From the NCBI RefSeq assembly GCF_024055635.1, contig NZ_JAMXMB010000040.1, forward strand, positions 268,235 through 332,234: a stretch of DNA of 64,000 nt, read 5' to 3'. Origin of the DNA: Microbacterium yannicii. Its GTDB lineage: Bacteria; Actinomycetota; Actinomycetes; Actinomycetales; Microbacteriaceae. Both the position numbers and the translations under genes were made by a program. The notes below the pieces were generated by a model. It ran no database searches. It worked only from the letters and a program-made list of their open reading frames with translations, and was not told where the DNA came from. Each line of letters begins with the position of its first letter. The first letter of the stretch is position 1. Of the stretch, positions 30,597 through 39,980 are shown piece by piece.

Positions 30597-32891
30597 GTGA
30601 CCACCGCCCTCTATCGCCGCTATCGGCCTGAGTCGTTCGGCGAGATGATCGGGCAGTCGCAGGTCACCGAACCTCTGATGACGGCGCTGCGCAGCGATCG
30701 CGTCGGGCATGCCTATCTGTTCTCCGGTCCGCGCGGGTGCGGCAAGACGACGTCGGCGCGCATCCTGGCGCGATGCCTGAACTGCGCGCAGGGGCCGACC
30801 GACACACCCTGCGGCACCTGCGACAGCTGCATCGAGCTCGGGCGCGGTGGTGGTGGCTCGCTCGACGTCGTCGAGATCGATGCTGCGAGCCACAACGGCG
30901 TCGACGACGCGCGCGACCTGCGCGAGCGTGCCGTGTTCGCCCCCGCCCGCGACCGCTTCAAGATCTTCATCCTCGACGAGGCCCACATGGTCACGCCGCA
31001 GGGCTTCAACGCCCTGCTCAAGCTCGTCGAAGAGCCGCCCGACCACGTCAAGTTCATCTTCGCGACGACCGAGCCCGAGAAGGTCATCGGCACGATCCGC
31101 TCGCGCACGCACCACTACCCGTTCCGCCTCGTGCCGCCGGCCGCGATGCTCGAGTACGTCGAGCAGCTCTGCGGGCAGGAGGGCGTCGAGGTCGAGAAGG
31201 GCGTGCTGCCGCTTGTCGTGCGGGCGGGAGGCGGCTCGCCACGAGACACGCTGTCGCTGCTCGATCAGCTCATCGCCGGGTCCGAAGACGCCAAGGTCAC
31301 CTACGCCCGCGCCGTCGCGCTGCTCGGGTACACCCACGCCGAACTGCTCGACGAGGTGGTCGACGCCTTCGCCGCCTCAGACGCAGCCGCCGCCTTCGCG
31401 GCGGTCGACCGCGTCGTGCAGACCGGGCAGGACCCGCGTCGCTTCGTCGACGATCTGCTCGAGCGCCTGCGCGACCTCATCGTCGTGTCGGCGACCGGTC
31501 AGGGCGCCGCAGCGGTACTGCGCGGCATCTCCGCCGAGGACCTCGCCCGCATGCAGGGTCAGGCCGATGCCTTCGGGCCGTCGCGACTGTCGCACATCGC
31601 GGATCTCGTCATCGCCACCCTCGACGACATGACCGGTGCCACCTCGCCCCGGCTCCAGCTCGAGCTCATGGTCGCACGCGTGCTGGCGCGAGGCGCGGGC
31701 GGCGCCGCTGTGCCGGCACCCGCCGCTGCTGCCGTGCCCGCCGCTGCCGCTTCGCCGGCGTCGCCCAGCACGGCGGCGCCGGGTGCACCGGCGCCCGCGG
31801 CTGCCTCCGGCGATCGCGCAGCTTCGGGGTCGGCGCCCGCTGCGGCAGGCGCACCCGCGGCTCCCGCGCCGGCCGCCGCCGTCGAGGCTCCTCCGGTTCC
31901 CACCGGACCGGTCACCCTCGAGCGGTTGCAGCAGGCCTGGCCGCAGGTGCTCGGTCGCCTGGAGGACGTCAGCCGCTCGTCGTGGATGCTCGCCTCAGGC
32001 GCGCGTACCGCGGCGCTCGACGGCGACGTGCTCACGCTCGCGTTCTCGAGCCAGAGCGACGTCGCGAAGTTCAAGCAGCTCGCCGCCGGCAAGGGCCCGA
32101 GCGAGGACCTGCGGCAGGCGATCCTGGCCGTGCTCGGCATCCGCGTGAAGTACATCGCCCGCCACGACGCGGGCGGTGGCTCGGGCGGCCCGGCGGCATC
32201 CGGTCCGGCGAGCCCCGCGCCCGCGGCTCCCGGACGCGAGGCCCCGCCCCGCGCCGCCGCACCGGAAAGCGCACCGGAGACGGCCTCAGCGGAGATGGCA
32301 CCCGCTCCGCGCGTGCCGGCGTCCGCGCCCGCCGCCCCGGCCGCAGGGCGACCGTCCAGTTCGCCCGCACCCCGTGCCGCGGCATCCGCTCCCGCCCCCC
32401 GCGGATCGGCAGCGGCGCCCGCACCCCGCGCCTCGGCATCCGGCGGTCCATCGACCATGTCGGCTGCGGCCGCTCCGGTGACCGACTGGGCCGTCGCGAC
32501 GATCCCGTCCGACGATGACGCTCCGCCGCCCGACCCGGGTCCGGCCGCGCTACCCACCGAGACACCCGGCCAGTTCGCGGTCGACGACGAGCCGGAAGAC
32601 GCGGCGACGTCGGTCGCACGCGTCGCGACGCTCGCGCCCCCGCGGGAAGGAGACGTGCTTCCTCCCGCCGAGGTCGTGCCCTCCATCGAACCGGATGACG
32701 ACGAGCTCGAGGACGAGCCGGATGCCGTCGCCGATGTCCCGGTGCCGCCGACAGTCGCCCCGCCGCTGGCTCCGGTGGTGACCACGCGCAACGGCGGAGT
32801 GCAGCGCTACGGCGAGGCGGTGGTGCGTCAGGTGCTCGGCGCCACCTTCGTGCGCGAGGAACCCTACGAGCCGCCGACGAGGTTCAACTAG
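30597..32891 (+). CDS. dnaX: DNA polymerase III subunit gamma/tau
   Basis: Clamp-loader ATPase of the replicative polymerase; 764 residues. Walker A GPRGCGKTTSARIL, a zinc module with four Cys (CLNC, then CGTCDSC), Walker B FILDEAHMV, sensor 1 FIFATTEPEKV. After the clamp-loader domains (to about 370) there is a long Ala/Pro-rich tail interrupted by a folded block at 430-525 (LERLQQAWPQVLGRLEDVS), as in other actinobacterial tau proteins, then an acidic region. No clear frameshift signal for a short gamma form was noticed. recR follows after 3 bases. Confidence 0.96.
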   Translation: MTTALYRRYRPESFGEMIGQSQVTEPLMTALRSDRVGHAYLFSGPRGCGKTTSARILARCLNCAQGPTDTPCGTCDSCIELGRGGGGSLDVVEIDAASHNGVDDARDLRERAVFAPARDRFKIFILDEAHMVTPQGFNALLKLVEEPPDHVKFIFATTEPEKVIGTIRSRTHHYPFRLVPPAAMLEYVEQLCGQEGVEVEKGVLPLVVRAGGGSPRDTLSLLDQLIAGSEDAKVTYARAVALLGYTHAELLDEVVDAFAASDAAAAFAAVDRVVQTGQDPRRFVDDLLERLRDLIVVSATGQGAAAVLRGISAEDLARMQGQADAFGPSRLSHIADLVIATLDDMTGATSPRLQLELMVARVLARGAGGAAVPAPAAAAVPAAAASPASPSTAAPGAPAPAAASGDRAASGSAPAAAGAPAAPAPAAAVEAPPVPTGPVTLERLQQAWPQVLGRLEDVSRSSWMLASGARTAALDGDVLTLAFSSQSDVAKFKQLAAGKGPSEDLRQAILAVLGIRVKYIARHDAGGGSGGPAASGPASPAPAAPGREAPPRAAAPESAPETASAEMAPAPRVPASAPAAPAAGRPSSSPAPRAAASAPAPRGSAAAPAPRASASGGPSTMSAAAAPVTDWAVATIPSDDDAPPPDPGPAALPTETPGQFAVDDEPEDAATSVARVATLAPPREGDVLPPAEVVPSIEPDDDELEDEPDAVADVPVPPTVAPPLAPVVTTRNGGVQRYGEAVVRQVLGATFVREEPYEPPTRFN

Positions 32892-32894
32892 CCC

Positions 32895-33488
32895 ATGTAC
32901 GACGGCATCGTCCAAGATCTCATCGACGAATTCGGCCGCCTCCCCGGGATCGGCCCCAAGTCGGCGCAGCGCATCGCATTCCACATCCTGCAGACGCCCA
33001 ACTTCGACGTGTCGCACCTCGCCGAGCTCCTCAGCGTCGTGCGCGAACGGGTTCGTTTCTGCGAGGTCTGCGGCAACGTCTCCGAGCAGGAGCGCTGCTC
33101 GATCTGCCGCGACCCGCGCCGCAACCAGACGCTGGTGTGCGTCGTGGAGGACGCCAAGGACGTCGCTGCGATCGAGCGCACCCGCGAGTTCCGCGGCCTC
33201 TACCACGTGCTGGGCGGCGCGATCAGCCCGATCGCCGGCATCGGTCCGGACGATCTGCGCATCACCCAGCTCATGCAGCGGCTCGCCGACGGCACCGTGC
33301 AGGAGGTCATCCTGGCCACGAATCCCAACCTCGAGGGCGAGGCCACGGCGACGTACCTCAGCCGGCTGCTGCACACGCTCGAGATCTCGGTGACACGCCT
33401 GGCCTCCGGCCTCCCGGTCGGCGGTGACCTGGAATACGCCGACGAGGTGACTCTGGGCCGTGCCTTCGAGGGACGACGCTCGGTCTGA
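32895..33488 (+). CDS. recR: Recombination mediator protein RecR
   Basis: Acts with RecF/RecO to load RecA at gaps. 197 residues: helix-hairpin-helix RLPGIGPKSAQRIAFH, a zinc finger CEVCGNVSEQERCSIC, and a Toprim domain beginning LVCVVEDAKDV with EGEATATYL. Its place directly after dnaX is conserved in bacteria. Confidence 0.97.
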   Translation: MYDGIVQDLIDEFGRLPGIGPKSAQRIAFHILQTPNFDVSHLAELLSVVRERVRFCEVCGNVSEQERCSICRDPRRNQTLVCVVEDAKDVAAIERTREFRGLYHVLGGAISPIAGIGPDDLRITQLMQRLADGTVQEVILATNPNLEGEATATYLSRLLHTLEISVTRLASGLPVGGDLEYADEVTLGRAFEGRRSV

Positions 33489-33621
33489 CTCGGCGGATGT
33501 CGGAACTCCGCCGTAGATTGGCGGTCGGCCGCCTCGCGGCGAGGTGCCGATTCGCGGATGCTGAATCCTGAGGCTGCCTCGATCTGTGCCGCGGCTGTCA
33601 TCCGTCGACGGAAAGAACCAC

Positions 33622-34551
33622 ATGAACTCCTCGCAGCGCTTCGACACGCGTGCGTGGCTGCTGTTCGCTGCGATGGCGGTGCTGTGGGGCATCCCGTACC
33701 TGTTCATCAGCATCGCGGTCGAGTCGTACTCTCCCGCCGCGGTGGTGGCAGGCCGGACGCTCCTCGGCGCGCTGATCCTCCTGCCGTTCGCCCTCAAGCA
33801 GAAGGCGCTGCGTCCGGCGTTCGCGAAGATCGGATGGGTGCTGCTGTTCGGCGCCATCGAGATGGCCGGGCCCTTCCTGCTGCTCGGTCATGCCGAGCAG
33901 ACGCTGCCGTCGGGCCTCACCGGCCTCCTCGTCGCGACGGTCCCGCTGTTCGCCGCGATCATCGCGTTCGGCGGCGGCGACCGCTCGGTCCTGAGCCCGG
34001 CGCGCAGCATCGGACTCTTCGTCGGCTTCGTCGGCGTCTTCGTGATCGTGGCCGGCCCCGGCCTCGCCATCGAGGGCGGCGGCGGCCTCATCGCCGTCGG
34101 CGAGGTGCTCCTGGTCGCATTGCTCTACGCCATCGCACCGTTCGTCATCGCGACGAAGCTGCGCGATGTGCCGTCGCTCGGCTCGATCACCCTGGCTCTG
34201 CTCGCGGTGGGGATCTTCTACACGCCGATCGCGTTCCTGACCCAGCACGAGGTCCCGACGGTCGAGGGAACCGTGTCGCTGGTTGCGCTTGCGGTGCTGT
34301 GCACGGCGCTGGCGTTCATCACGTTCTTCGCGCTGATCGCGCGCGTCGGCCCGGTGAGGGCGCCGCTGTTCACATACGTCAACCCGGTCGTGGCGATCGT
34401 GCTGGGCACGCTGATCCTCGGCGAGCCGTTGACGGTCGGCCTGCTGATCGGTTTCCCCCTGGTCGTGCTGGGGTGCTGGCTCGCGGCGACAGGCGGCCGC
34501 CTGCGCGCGGACAAGTCTGGCGCCGACTTTCCGCCCGTGCCGTCTGGCTGA
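33622..34551 (+). CDS. EamA/DMT-family transporter
   Basis: An inner-membrane drug/metabolite transporter of 309 residues with ten hydrophobic segments in two EamA repeats; the first begins WLLFAAMAVLWGIPYLFISI. Substrate unknown; the family exports amino acids and metabolites. The start ATG 33622 follows GGAAAGAA; an in-frame ATG at 33586 would add 12 residues. The 130-bp gap after recR has no hairpin that I can support. Confidence 0.88.
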   Translation: MNSSQRFDTRAWLLFAAMAVLWGIPYLFISIAVESYSPAAVVAGRTLLGALILLPFALKQKALRPAFAKIGWVLLFGAIEMAGPFLLLGHAEQTLPSGLTGLLVATVPLFAAIIAFGGGDRSVLSPARSIGLFVGFVGVFVIVAGPGLAIEGGGGLIAVGEVLLVALLYAIAPFVIATKLRDVPSLGSITLALLAVGIFYTPIAFLTQHEVPTVEGTVSLVALAVLCTALAFITFFALIARVGPVRAPLFTYVNPVVAIVLGTLILGEPLTVGLLIGFPLVVLGCWLAATGGRLRADKSGADFPPVPSG

Positions 34552-34625
34552 GCGAGCGACTCACGACCTGCTACGCGCGGCGGCGAACCCGGCGTGACCG
34601 CCTGGCGGTGGCATCCGTCGCGGCG

Positions 34626-35114
34626 TCAGCGGAGCACCTCGACGAGCGCGACCCACGACACGACGATGGCCGACACGATGGCCAGCAGTGTTGCTGCCGC
34701 GGCGATCGTCAGGCCTACCGGCTGCCCGAGGAGGAGGGTCACCGATGCGGCCGCGTAGGCGATGATCGGCGCGAATCCCAGCACCGTCTTGAGCAGGCGC
34801 CCGACATGCTCGGGATCGGGGTCTCTCACGATGACGAGGGTCGCGTGCACCTGGAAGATCGCAGCCACGAACGTGGACACGCCGATCACGACGCCGTACC
34901 AGAGCACGCTGACGTCGGGAACGAGACCGACGCCCGTGACGATGATGGCGAGAACCAGCGCCGCGATCGCCGCGGCGAGGCGCGCGGTCAGGGTGTTCGA
35001 TTTGATGATCTCGGCGATGTTGACGCTCGAGGCGACGATGACGAGGCCGGCCAGGGCAGCCGTCGCGCCGACCATGGCGACGTTGAACTCCGACCACACC
35101 TCGATCTGCTCCAT
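34626..35114 (-). CDS. Small integral membrane protein, unknown function
   Basis: 162 residues with about five hydrophobic segments (for example VGATAALAGLVIVASSVNIA near the N-terminus and IAAAATLLAIVSAIVVSWVA at the end) and short charged loops. I do not recognise a characterised family. A TAGCAT box six bases before the ATG suggests a leaderless transcript. It is convergent with the EamA gene and divergent from lysC. Confidence 0.72.
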   Translation of the reverse strand: MEQIEVWSEFNVAMVGATAALAGLVIVASSVNIAEIIKSNTLTARLAAAIAALVLAIIVTGVGLVPDVSVLWYGVVIGVSTFVAAIFQVHATLVIVRDPDPEHVGRLLKTVLGFAPIIAYAAASVTLLLGQPVGLTIAAAATLLAIVSAIVVSWVALVEVLR

Positions 35115-35120
35115 GCTCGG

Positions 35121-35126
35121 ATGCTA
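35121..35126 (-). promoter_or_regulatory. -10 box of the 162-residue membrane protein gene
   Basis: Minus-strand TAGCAT, then CCGAGC, then ATG 35114. Confidence 0.5.
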
Positions 35127-35166
35127 GTGCCGGGACACATGGCGGGAGGCGCATGAGAGCGTCCGT

Positions 35167-35172
35167 AAGATG
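35167..35172 (+). promoter_or_regulatory. Candidate -10 box of lysC
   Basis: TAAGAT lies 73 bases before the chosen GTG, which would give a leader of about 65 bases. No lysine riboswitch fold is visible in so short a leader. Confidence 0.4.
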
Positions 35173-35245
35173 GAGCGTCGGGTGAAGTGCAGAAGCTCTG
35201 GTGCGGCATCCGTTCTCGCCCCCTGACATACGCGTGGAGTTCGAT

Positions 35246-36532
35246 GTGGCGCTGATCGTCCAGAAGTACGGCGGATCGTCGGTCGCCGATGCCGAGAGCA
35301 TCAAGCGCGTCGCCAAGCGCATCGTCGACACGCGCCGTGCCGGCCACGATGTCGTGGTGGCCGTGAGCGCGATGGGCGACACGACCGACGAGCTGCTCGA
35401 CCTCGCCGGACAGGTGGCGCCGATCCCCGCCCCGCGGGAGCTCGACATGCTGCTCTCGAGCGGTGAGCGCATCTCGATGGCGCTGCTCGCCATGGCGATC
35501 CACTCGATGGGCTTCGAAGCGCGCTCGTTCACCGGCAGCCAGGCGGGCATGATCACGACCGCCGACCACGGCTCGGCGCGCATCGTCGACGTCACGCCGA
35601 TCCGTCTGCGCGAAGCGCTCGATGAGGGCGCGATCGTCATCGTCGCCGGCTTCCAGGGTTTCAATCGCGACACCCGCGACATCACCACGCTCGGTCGCGG
35701 CGGCTCCGACACCACCGCGGTGGCCTTGGCCGCCGCGCTGGATGCTGACGTCTGCGAGATCTACAGCGACGTCGACGGCATCTTCACCGCCGACCCGCGC
35801 GTGGTGCCGAAGGCCCAGAAGCTGAACGTCGTCTCGGCGGAGGAGATGCTCGAGCTCGCCGCCAACGGCGCGAAGGTGCTGTACATCCGCGCCGTCGAGT
35901 ATGCGCGCCGTCACCGCGTGCTGATCCACGCCCGCTCCACGTTCAGCTCGAGCGTGGGGACCTATGTGCTCGGCCCCGGAATGAGCGTCCCCGAGGGCGA
36001 AGAGGGAGAAGAGATGGAAGAGCCGATCGTCGCAGGGGTCGCCACCGACCTCGGACAGGCCAAGATCACCGTCATCGGCGTGCCGGATGTGCCGGGCAAG
36101 GCGGCCGAGATCTTCAAGGTCATCGCGAAGTCCGGTGCCAACGTCGACATGATCGTGCAGAACGTGTCGGCCGCCGCGACCGGCCGCACCGACATCTCGT
36201 TCACCCTCCCGAAGACCGACGCCGCGACAGCGCTCAAGGCGCTCGTCGGCGACCAGTCCGACATCGGCTTCGAGAACCTGGTCCACGACGACCAGATCGG
36301 GAAGCTGTCGGTCGTCGGTGCCGGCATGCGCACGCACTCGGGCGTCTCCGCCACCCTGTTCGAGGCGCTGAGCGTCGCGGGCATCAACATCGAGATGATC
36401 TCCACCTCCGAGATCCGCATCTCCGTGGTGGTGCGCGGCGACGACCTCGCCGAGGCCGCCCGCGTCGTGCACACGGCCTACGGCCTCGACGGCGACATCG
36501 AAGCCACCGTCCACGCCGGCACCGGCCGCTGA
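35246..36532 (+). CDS. lysC: Aspartate kinase
   Basis: First enzyme of the aspartate pathway to lysine, threonine, methionine and diaminopimelate. 428 residues from GTG 35246, preceded by GGAG six bases upstream. Catalytic part: LIVQKYGGSSVADAESIKRV at the N-terminus, SGERISMALLAMA, and TLGRGGSDTTAVALAA. Two ACT domains follow from about 265 (KITVIGVPDVPGKAAEIFKV; KLSVVGAGMRTHSGVSATLF). The class is feedback-regulated by lysine plus threonine in corynebacteria, where an internal start makes a separate beta subunit. asd is separated from it here by a GNAT gene. Confidence 0.96.
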   Translation: MALIVQKYGGSSVADAESIKRVAKRIVDTRRAGHDVVVAVSAMGDTTDELLDLAGQVAPIPAPRELDMLLSSGERISMALLAMAIHSMGFEARSFTGSQAGMITTADHGSARIVDVTPIRLREALDEGAIVIVAGFQGFNRDTRDITTLGRGGSDTTAVALAAALDADVCEIYSDVDGIFTADPRVVPKAQKLNVVSAEEMLELAANGAKVLYIRAVEYARRHRVLIHARSTFSSSVGTYVLGPGMSVPEGEEGEEMEEPIVAGVATDLGQAKITVIGVPDVPGKAAEIFKVIAKSGANVDMIVQNVSAAATGRTDISFTLPKTDAATALKALVGDQSDIGFENLVHDDQIGKLSVVGAGMRTHSGVSATLFEALSVAGINIEMISTSEIRISVVVRGDDLAEAARVVHTAYGLDGDIEATVHAGTGR

Positions 36533-36537
36533 CCCGC

Positions 36538-37053
36538 GTGGTGTCGGGCCTCGAGCTTCCCGTCGACCTCTCGACGCGGGCCGGCGTCGTCACCCTGCGT
36601 GTCGCGGGCACCGACGATCTGGACGCCCTCATGGCGCTCCTGTCGGACGACCCGATCAGCGCCGCGCGCGGCGACACCGGCCTCGAGCAGAATCGGCCGG
36701 CGTACGCACGGGCCCTCGAGCGGATCGCCGCCGACCCGGCCAACGCGCAACTCGTCGCGGTCTCGCGGGACCGGATCGTGGGCACGATGCAGCTGACCGT
36801 GATCCCGGGGCTCGCGCGTGCCGGCGCGGACCGTCTGCAGGTCGAGACCGTGCGTGTCGCGAGCGACTGCCGCTCCTCAGGGATCGGGGCGGCGATGATG
36901 CGCTGGGTCGCAGACGTCGCCGCACCCGCGCTGGGCGCCACCCTCATCCAGCTCACCTCCGACGCCGCGCGTGTCGACGCACACCGCTTCTATGAGCGCC
37001 TGGGCTACACGCCCTCGCACGTCGGCTTCAAGCTGCGCGCGCCCTCGGCCTGA
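36538..37053 (+). CDS. GNAT family N-acetyltransferase
   Basis: A 171-residue acetyltransferase. The acetyl-CoA site is VETVRVASDCRSSGIGAAMM (the R/Q-x-x-G-x-G/A loop here is CRSSGIG), followed by LIQLTSDAARVDAHRFYERL. The start is GTG 36538 or the adjacent GTG 36541, six to nine bases after lysC's stop, without an obvious Shine-Dalgarno. It may be translated by coupling to lysC. Substrate unknown; it sits between two lysine-pathway genes, but that alone does not define it. Confidence 0.85.
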   Translation: MVSGLELPVDLSTRAGVVTLRVAGTDDLDALMALLSDDPISAARGDTGLEQNRPAYARALERIAADPANAQLVAVSRDRIVGTMQLTVIPGLARAGADRLQVETVRVASDCRSSGIGAAMMRWVADVAAPALGATLIQLTSDAARVDAHRFYERLGYTPSHVGFKLRAPSA

Positions 37054-37073
37054 TCGCACGCACGCGAGCGAGC

Positions 37074-37096
37074 GGATGCCGCGGCCCGCGGCATCC
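37074..37096 (+). terminator. Palindromic hairpin after the GNAT gene
   Basis: GGATGCCGCGG, one C, then CCGCGGCATCC: a perfect 11-bp dyad 21 bases after the stop. The stem is built from the GGATGCC word. No T-run follows. Confidence 0.55.
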
Positions 37097-37142
37097 GTCC
37101 ACGACAGATGTAACGGCGGGCCGAGGCGCCGGCGCGCGGCGG

Positions 37143-37148
37143 TAGAAT
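37143..37148 (+). promoter_or_regulatory. Candidate -10 box of asd
   Basis: TAGAAT, 71 bases before the asd ATG and just after the upstream terminator, so asd can be transcribed separately from lysC. Confidence 0.45.
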
Positions 37149-37219
37149 CGCCGAAACCCGCGCGTCCGACGGTGCCCGCGCGTCCGCTTCACGCTCGTAC
37201 CCACGCTGAGGACTCACCC

Positions 37220-38308
37220 ATGACCCGCATCTCCGATTCAGGACTCTCCGTCGCCGTCGTCGGCGCCACCGGCCAGGTCGGCGGCGCGATGATCGACATT
37301 CTCGAGGAGCGCGGGTTCCCGGTGCGCGAGATCCGCGCCTTCGCGACGGCCCGCTCGGCCGGATCCGACGTCATCTTCCAGGGCAAGGCCGTCACCGTGG
37401 AGGATGTCGCCACCGCCGAGCTCGACGGCATCGACATCGCCCTCTTCTCGGCCGGCGCCACCGGCAGCCGTGCGCACGCGCCGCGCTTCGCCGAGGCGGG
37501 CGCCGTCGTCATCGACAACTCCAGCGCGTGGCGCATGGACCCCGACGTGCCGCTCGTCGTGAGCGAGGTCAACCCGCACGCGATCGCCGAGGCGCGCAAG
37601 GGCATCATCGCGAACCCCAACTGCACCACGATGGCCGCGATGCCGATTCTGAAGGTCCTCGACGCCGAGGCCGGTCTCGAGCGACTCATCATCAGCACGT
37701 ACCAGGCTGTCAGCGGCTCGGGGCTCGCGGGCGTCCAGGAGCTCCTGGGTCAGCTCGAGGGCGTCTTCGCACAGGGCGACGTCGAGCGTCTCGCCCGCGA
37801 CGGCGCGGCCCTCGACTTCCCGCAGCCCGAGAAGTACATCGCCCCGATCGCGTTCGACGTCATCCCGTTCGCCGGGAACCTCGTCGACGACGGGCTCAAC
37901 GAGACTGACGAGGAGAAGAAGCTCCGCAACGAGAGCCGCAAGATCCTCGAGCTGCCCGAGCTCCGCGTCGCCGGCACGTGTGTGCGCGTGCCCGTCCTCA
38001 CCGGCCACTCGCTGTCGGTCAACGTGGAGTTCGCGCGCGACATCACGCCCGACCGGGCGCGCGAGGTGCTCGCCTCGGCGCCGGGTGTGAAGCTCGAGGA
38101 GGTTCCCACGCCGCTGCAGGCCGCCGGCACCGACCCGAGCTATGTCGGCCGCATCCGCGCGGACCAGTCCGCGCCCGAGGGCAAGGGCCTCGTGCTGTTC
38201 ATCTCGAACGACAACCTGCGCAAGGGCGCCGCGCTCAACGCGGTGCAGATCGCGGAGCTCATCGCGGCCCGGTCCCTGAGCCTGTCGAACGACGGCGTCA
38301 CCGCCTGA
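37220..38308 (+). CDS. asd: Aspartate-semialdehyde dehydrogenase
   Basis: Second step of the aspartate pathway, reducing aspartyl phosphate with NADPH. 362 residues. N-terminal Rossmann motif VAVVGATGQVGGAM; catalytic Cys135 in NPNCTTMAAMP; active-site His in RVPVLTGHSLSVN. The ATG follows GAGGA by 8 bases. It supplies lysine and diaminopimelate synthesis; the gene pair with lysC is conserved in actinobacteria, here with a GNAT gene and terminator inserted. Confidence 0.96.
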   Translation: MTRISDSGLSVAVVGATGQVGGAMIDILEERGFPVREIRAFATARSAGSDVIFQGKAVTVEDVATAELDGIDIALFSAGATGSRAHAPRFAEAGAVVIDNSSAWRMDPDVPLVVSEVNPHAIAEARKGIIANPNCTTMAAMPILKVLDAEAGLERLIISTYQAVSGSGLAGVQELLGQLEGVFAQGDVERLARDGAALDFPQPEKYIAPIAFDVIPFAGNLVDDGLNETDEEKKLRNESRKILELPELRVAGTCVRVPVLTGHSLSVNVEFARDITPDRAREVLASAPGVKLEEVPTPLQAAGTDPSYVGRIRADQSAPEGKGLVLFISNDNLRKGAALNAVQIAELIAARSLSLSNDGVTA

Positions 38309-38327
38309 CCTTCACCTCCACGACTCC

Positions 38328-38365
38328 AAGGGAGCGGATGCCGCGGCCGCGGCATCCGCTCCCTT
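38328..38365. terminator. 38-bp perfect palindrome between asd and mqo
   Basis: AAGGGAGCGGATGCCGCGG and its exact complement abut without a loop at 38346/38347. Followed on the plus strand by TGTCGTTT. In RNA this makes a very stable hairpin ending the asd transcript. Confidence 0.85.
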
Positions 38366-38438
38366 GTCGTTTCGGCAAGAACCCCGAGACTTTCCGGGGA
38401 GGAGCCGTCGCCCGGTCAGGGGTGCTTTCGGGCGGAAC

Positions 38439-38444
38439 TAGAAT
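38439..38444 (+). promoter_or_regulatory. -10 box of mqo (leaderless type)
   Basis: TAGAAT, six bases (CATCTG), then the GTG at 38451. Confidence 0.55.
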
Positions 38445-38450
38445 CATCTG

Positions 38451-39974
38451 GTGACCGAAACGCCCTCCGACGCCCTGCCCAGCCCTGACGACAGCGATCT
38501 CCCCACGGGGACGGTCGACGTTCTGCTGATCGGCGGCGGCATCATGAGCGCGACGCTGGGCACGCTGCTGCAGCAGCTGCAGCCCGACCTCAAGATCGCT
38601 GTGTTCGAACGGCTGAGCGATGTCGCTCAGGAGAGCTCGAACCCCTGGAACAACGCCGGCACCGGCCACGCGGCGCTCTGCGAGCTGAACTACATGCCCG
38701 AGGGCAAGGACGGCACGGTCGACCCCGCCAAGGCGATCTCGATCAACGAGCAGTTCCAGCAGAGCCGCCAGCTGTGGTCGTCGCTCGTCGAAGCCGGCGT
38801 GCTCGACGCCCCGTCGACGTTCATCAACTCCACCCCGCACATGACCTTCGTGCGCGGCGAGAAGGATGTCGCCTACCTCAAGAAGCGCTACGAGGCGCTG
38901 AAGGACGAGCCGCTCTTCGCGGGCATCGAGTACAGCGAGGATTCCCGGGTCATCAACCAGTGGGCACCGCTGCTGATGCAGAAGCGCCGCAAGGGCGAGC
39001 CGTTCGCCGCCACCCGGATGCCGGCGGGCACCGACGTCGACTTCGGCGCGCTGACCCACCAGCTCATCGACCGGCTCGCCGAGAACGGCGCCGACGTGCG
39101 TCTCAACACCGAGGTGCGCGGCCTGAAGCGCCTGCCCGATGGCACCTGGCGCGTCAAGTACCGTCGCACCGTCGGCCGCACGCCCGGCGAGATCCGCGCG
39201 AAGTTCGTCTTCGTCGGCGCCGGCGGCTGGGCGCTCAAGCTGCTGCAGCGGTCGGGCATCCCCGAGATCGCCGGCTATGGCGTCTTCCCGATCGGCGGGC
39301 AGTTCCTGAAGACCTCCAACCCGGCGGTCGTGGCCCAGCACAAGGCGAAGGTGTACTCGCAGGCATCGGTGGGCGCCCCGCCGATGTCGGTGCCGCATCT
39401 CGACACCCGTGTCGTCGACGGCGAGGCGTCCCTGCTCTTCGGCCCGTTCGCGACCTTCAGCCCGAAGTTCCTCAAGACCGGCTCGTGGTTCGACATCGTG
39501 GGCCAGGTGCGCCCCCACAACCTGGGCCCGATGCTCAAGGTCGCGTGGGACAACCCCAGCCTCATCACCTACCTCGTCGGCGAGCTGCTGAAGAACCACG
39601 CCAAGAAGGTCGACAGCCTGCGCGTCTTCATGCCGACGGCCAAGGACGAGGACTGGCACATCATCCAGGCCGGCCAGCGGGCCCAGGTGATGAAGAAAGA
39701 CCCGGAGAAGGGCGGCGTGCTGCAGTTCGGGACCGAGGTCGTCACCGGAGCGGACGGTACGATCGCAGGTCTCCTGGGTGCCTCGCCGGGCGCATCGACC
39801 GCCGTGTCGATCATGCTGGGTCTCCTCAAGACGTGCTTCCCCGACCGCATCGACGCGTGGGAGCCGCGTTTGCGCGAGCTGATCCCGACGTACGGCGACA
39901 CGCTCAACGCGCGTCCCGAGGTCGCGCAGGAGCTGCTCGGCGACACGGCGGAGGCGCTCGCGCTCACCGCGTAG
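38451..39974 (+). CDS. mqo: Malate:quinone oxidoreductase
   Basis: FAD enzyme on the inner face of the membrane that oxidises malate to oxaloacetate and passes electrons to quinone. 507 residues: dinucleotide motif VDVLLIGGGIMSATLGTLLQ, family mark SSNPWNNAGTGHAALCELNY, and C-terminal LLGASPGASTAVSIML. It replaces or supplements NAD-malate dehydrogenase in actinobacteria. The -10 box next to the GTG indicates a leaderless transcript. Confidence 0.96.
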   Translation: MTETPSDALPSPDDSDLPTGTVDVLLIGGGIMSATLGTLLQQLQPDLKIAVFERLSDVAQESSNPWNNAGTGHAALCELNYMPEGKDGTVDPAKAISINEQFQQSRQLWSSLVEAGVLDAPSTFINSTPHMTFVRGEKDVAYLKKRYEALKDEPLFAGIEYSEDSRVINQWAPLLMQKRRKGEPFAATRMPAGTDVDFGALTHQLIDRLAENGADVRLNTEVRGLKRLPDGTWRVKYRRTVGRTPGEIRAKFVFVGAGGWALKLLQRSGIPEIAGYGVFPIGGQFLKTSNPAVVAQHKAKVYSQASVGAPPMSVPHLDTRVVDGEASLLFGPFATFSPKFLKTGSWFDIVGQVRPHNLGPMLKVAWDNPSLITYLVGELLKNHAKKVDSLRVFMPTAKDEDWHIIQAGQRAQVMKKDPEKGGVLQFGTEVVTGADGTIAGLLGASPGASTAVSIMLGLLKTCFPDRIDAWEPRLRELIPTYGDTLNARPEVAQELLGDTAEALALTA

Positions 39975-39980
39975 TCCGCC

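Noticed and set aside
30597..32891. Programmed frameshift producing a gamma form of DnaX
   Set aside because: No A-rich slippery heptamer followed by a stem-loop could be found near the end of the clamp-loader domains.
35183..35227. Possible 14-codon leader peptide (GTG to TGA) before lysC
   Set aside because: It has no run of Lys or Thr codons and no attenuator hairpin follows; too short to support.
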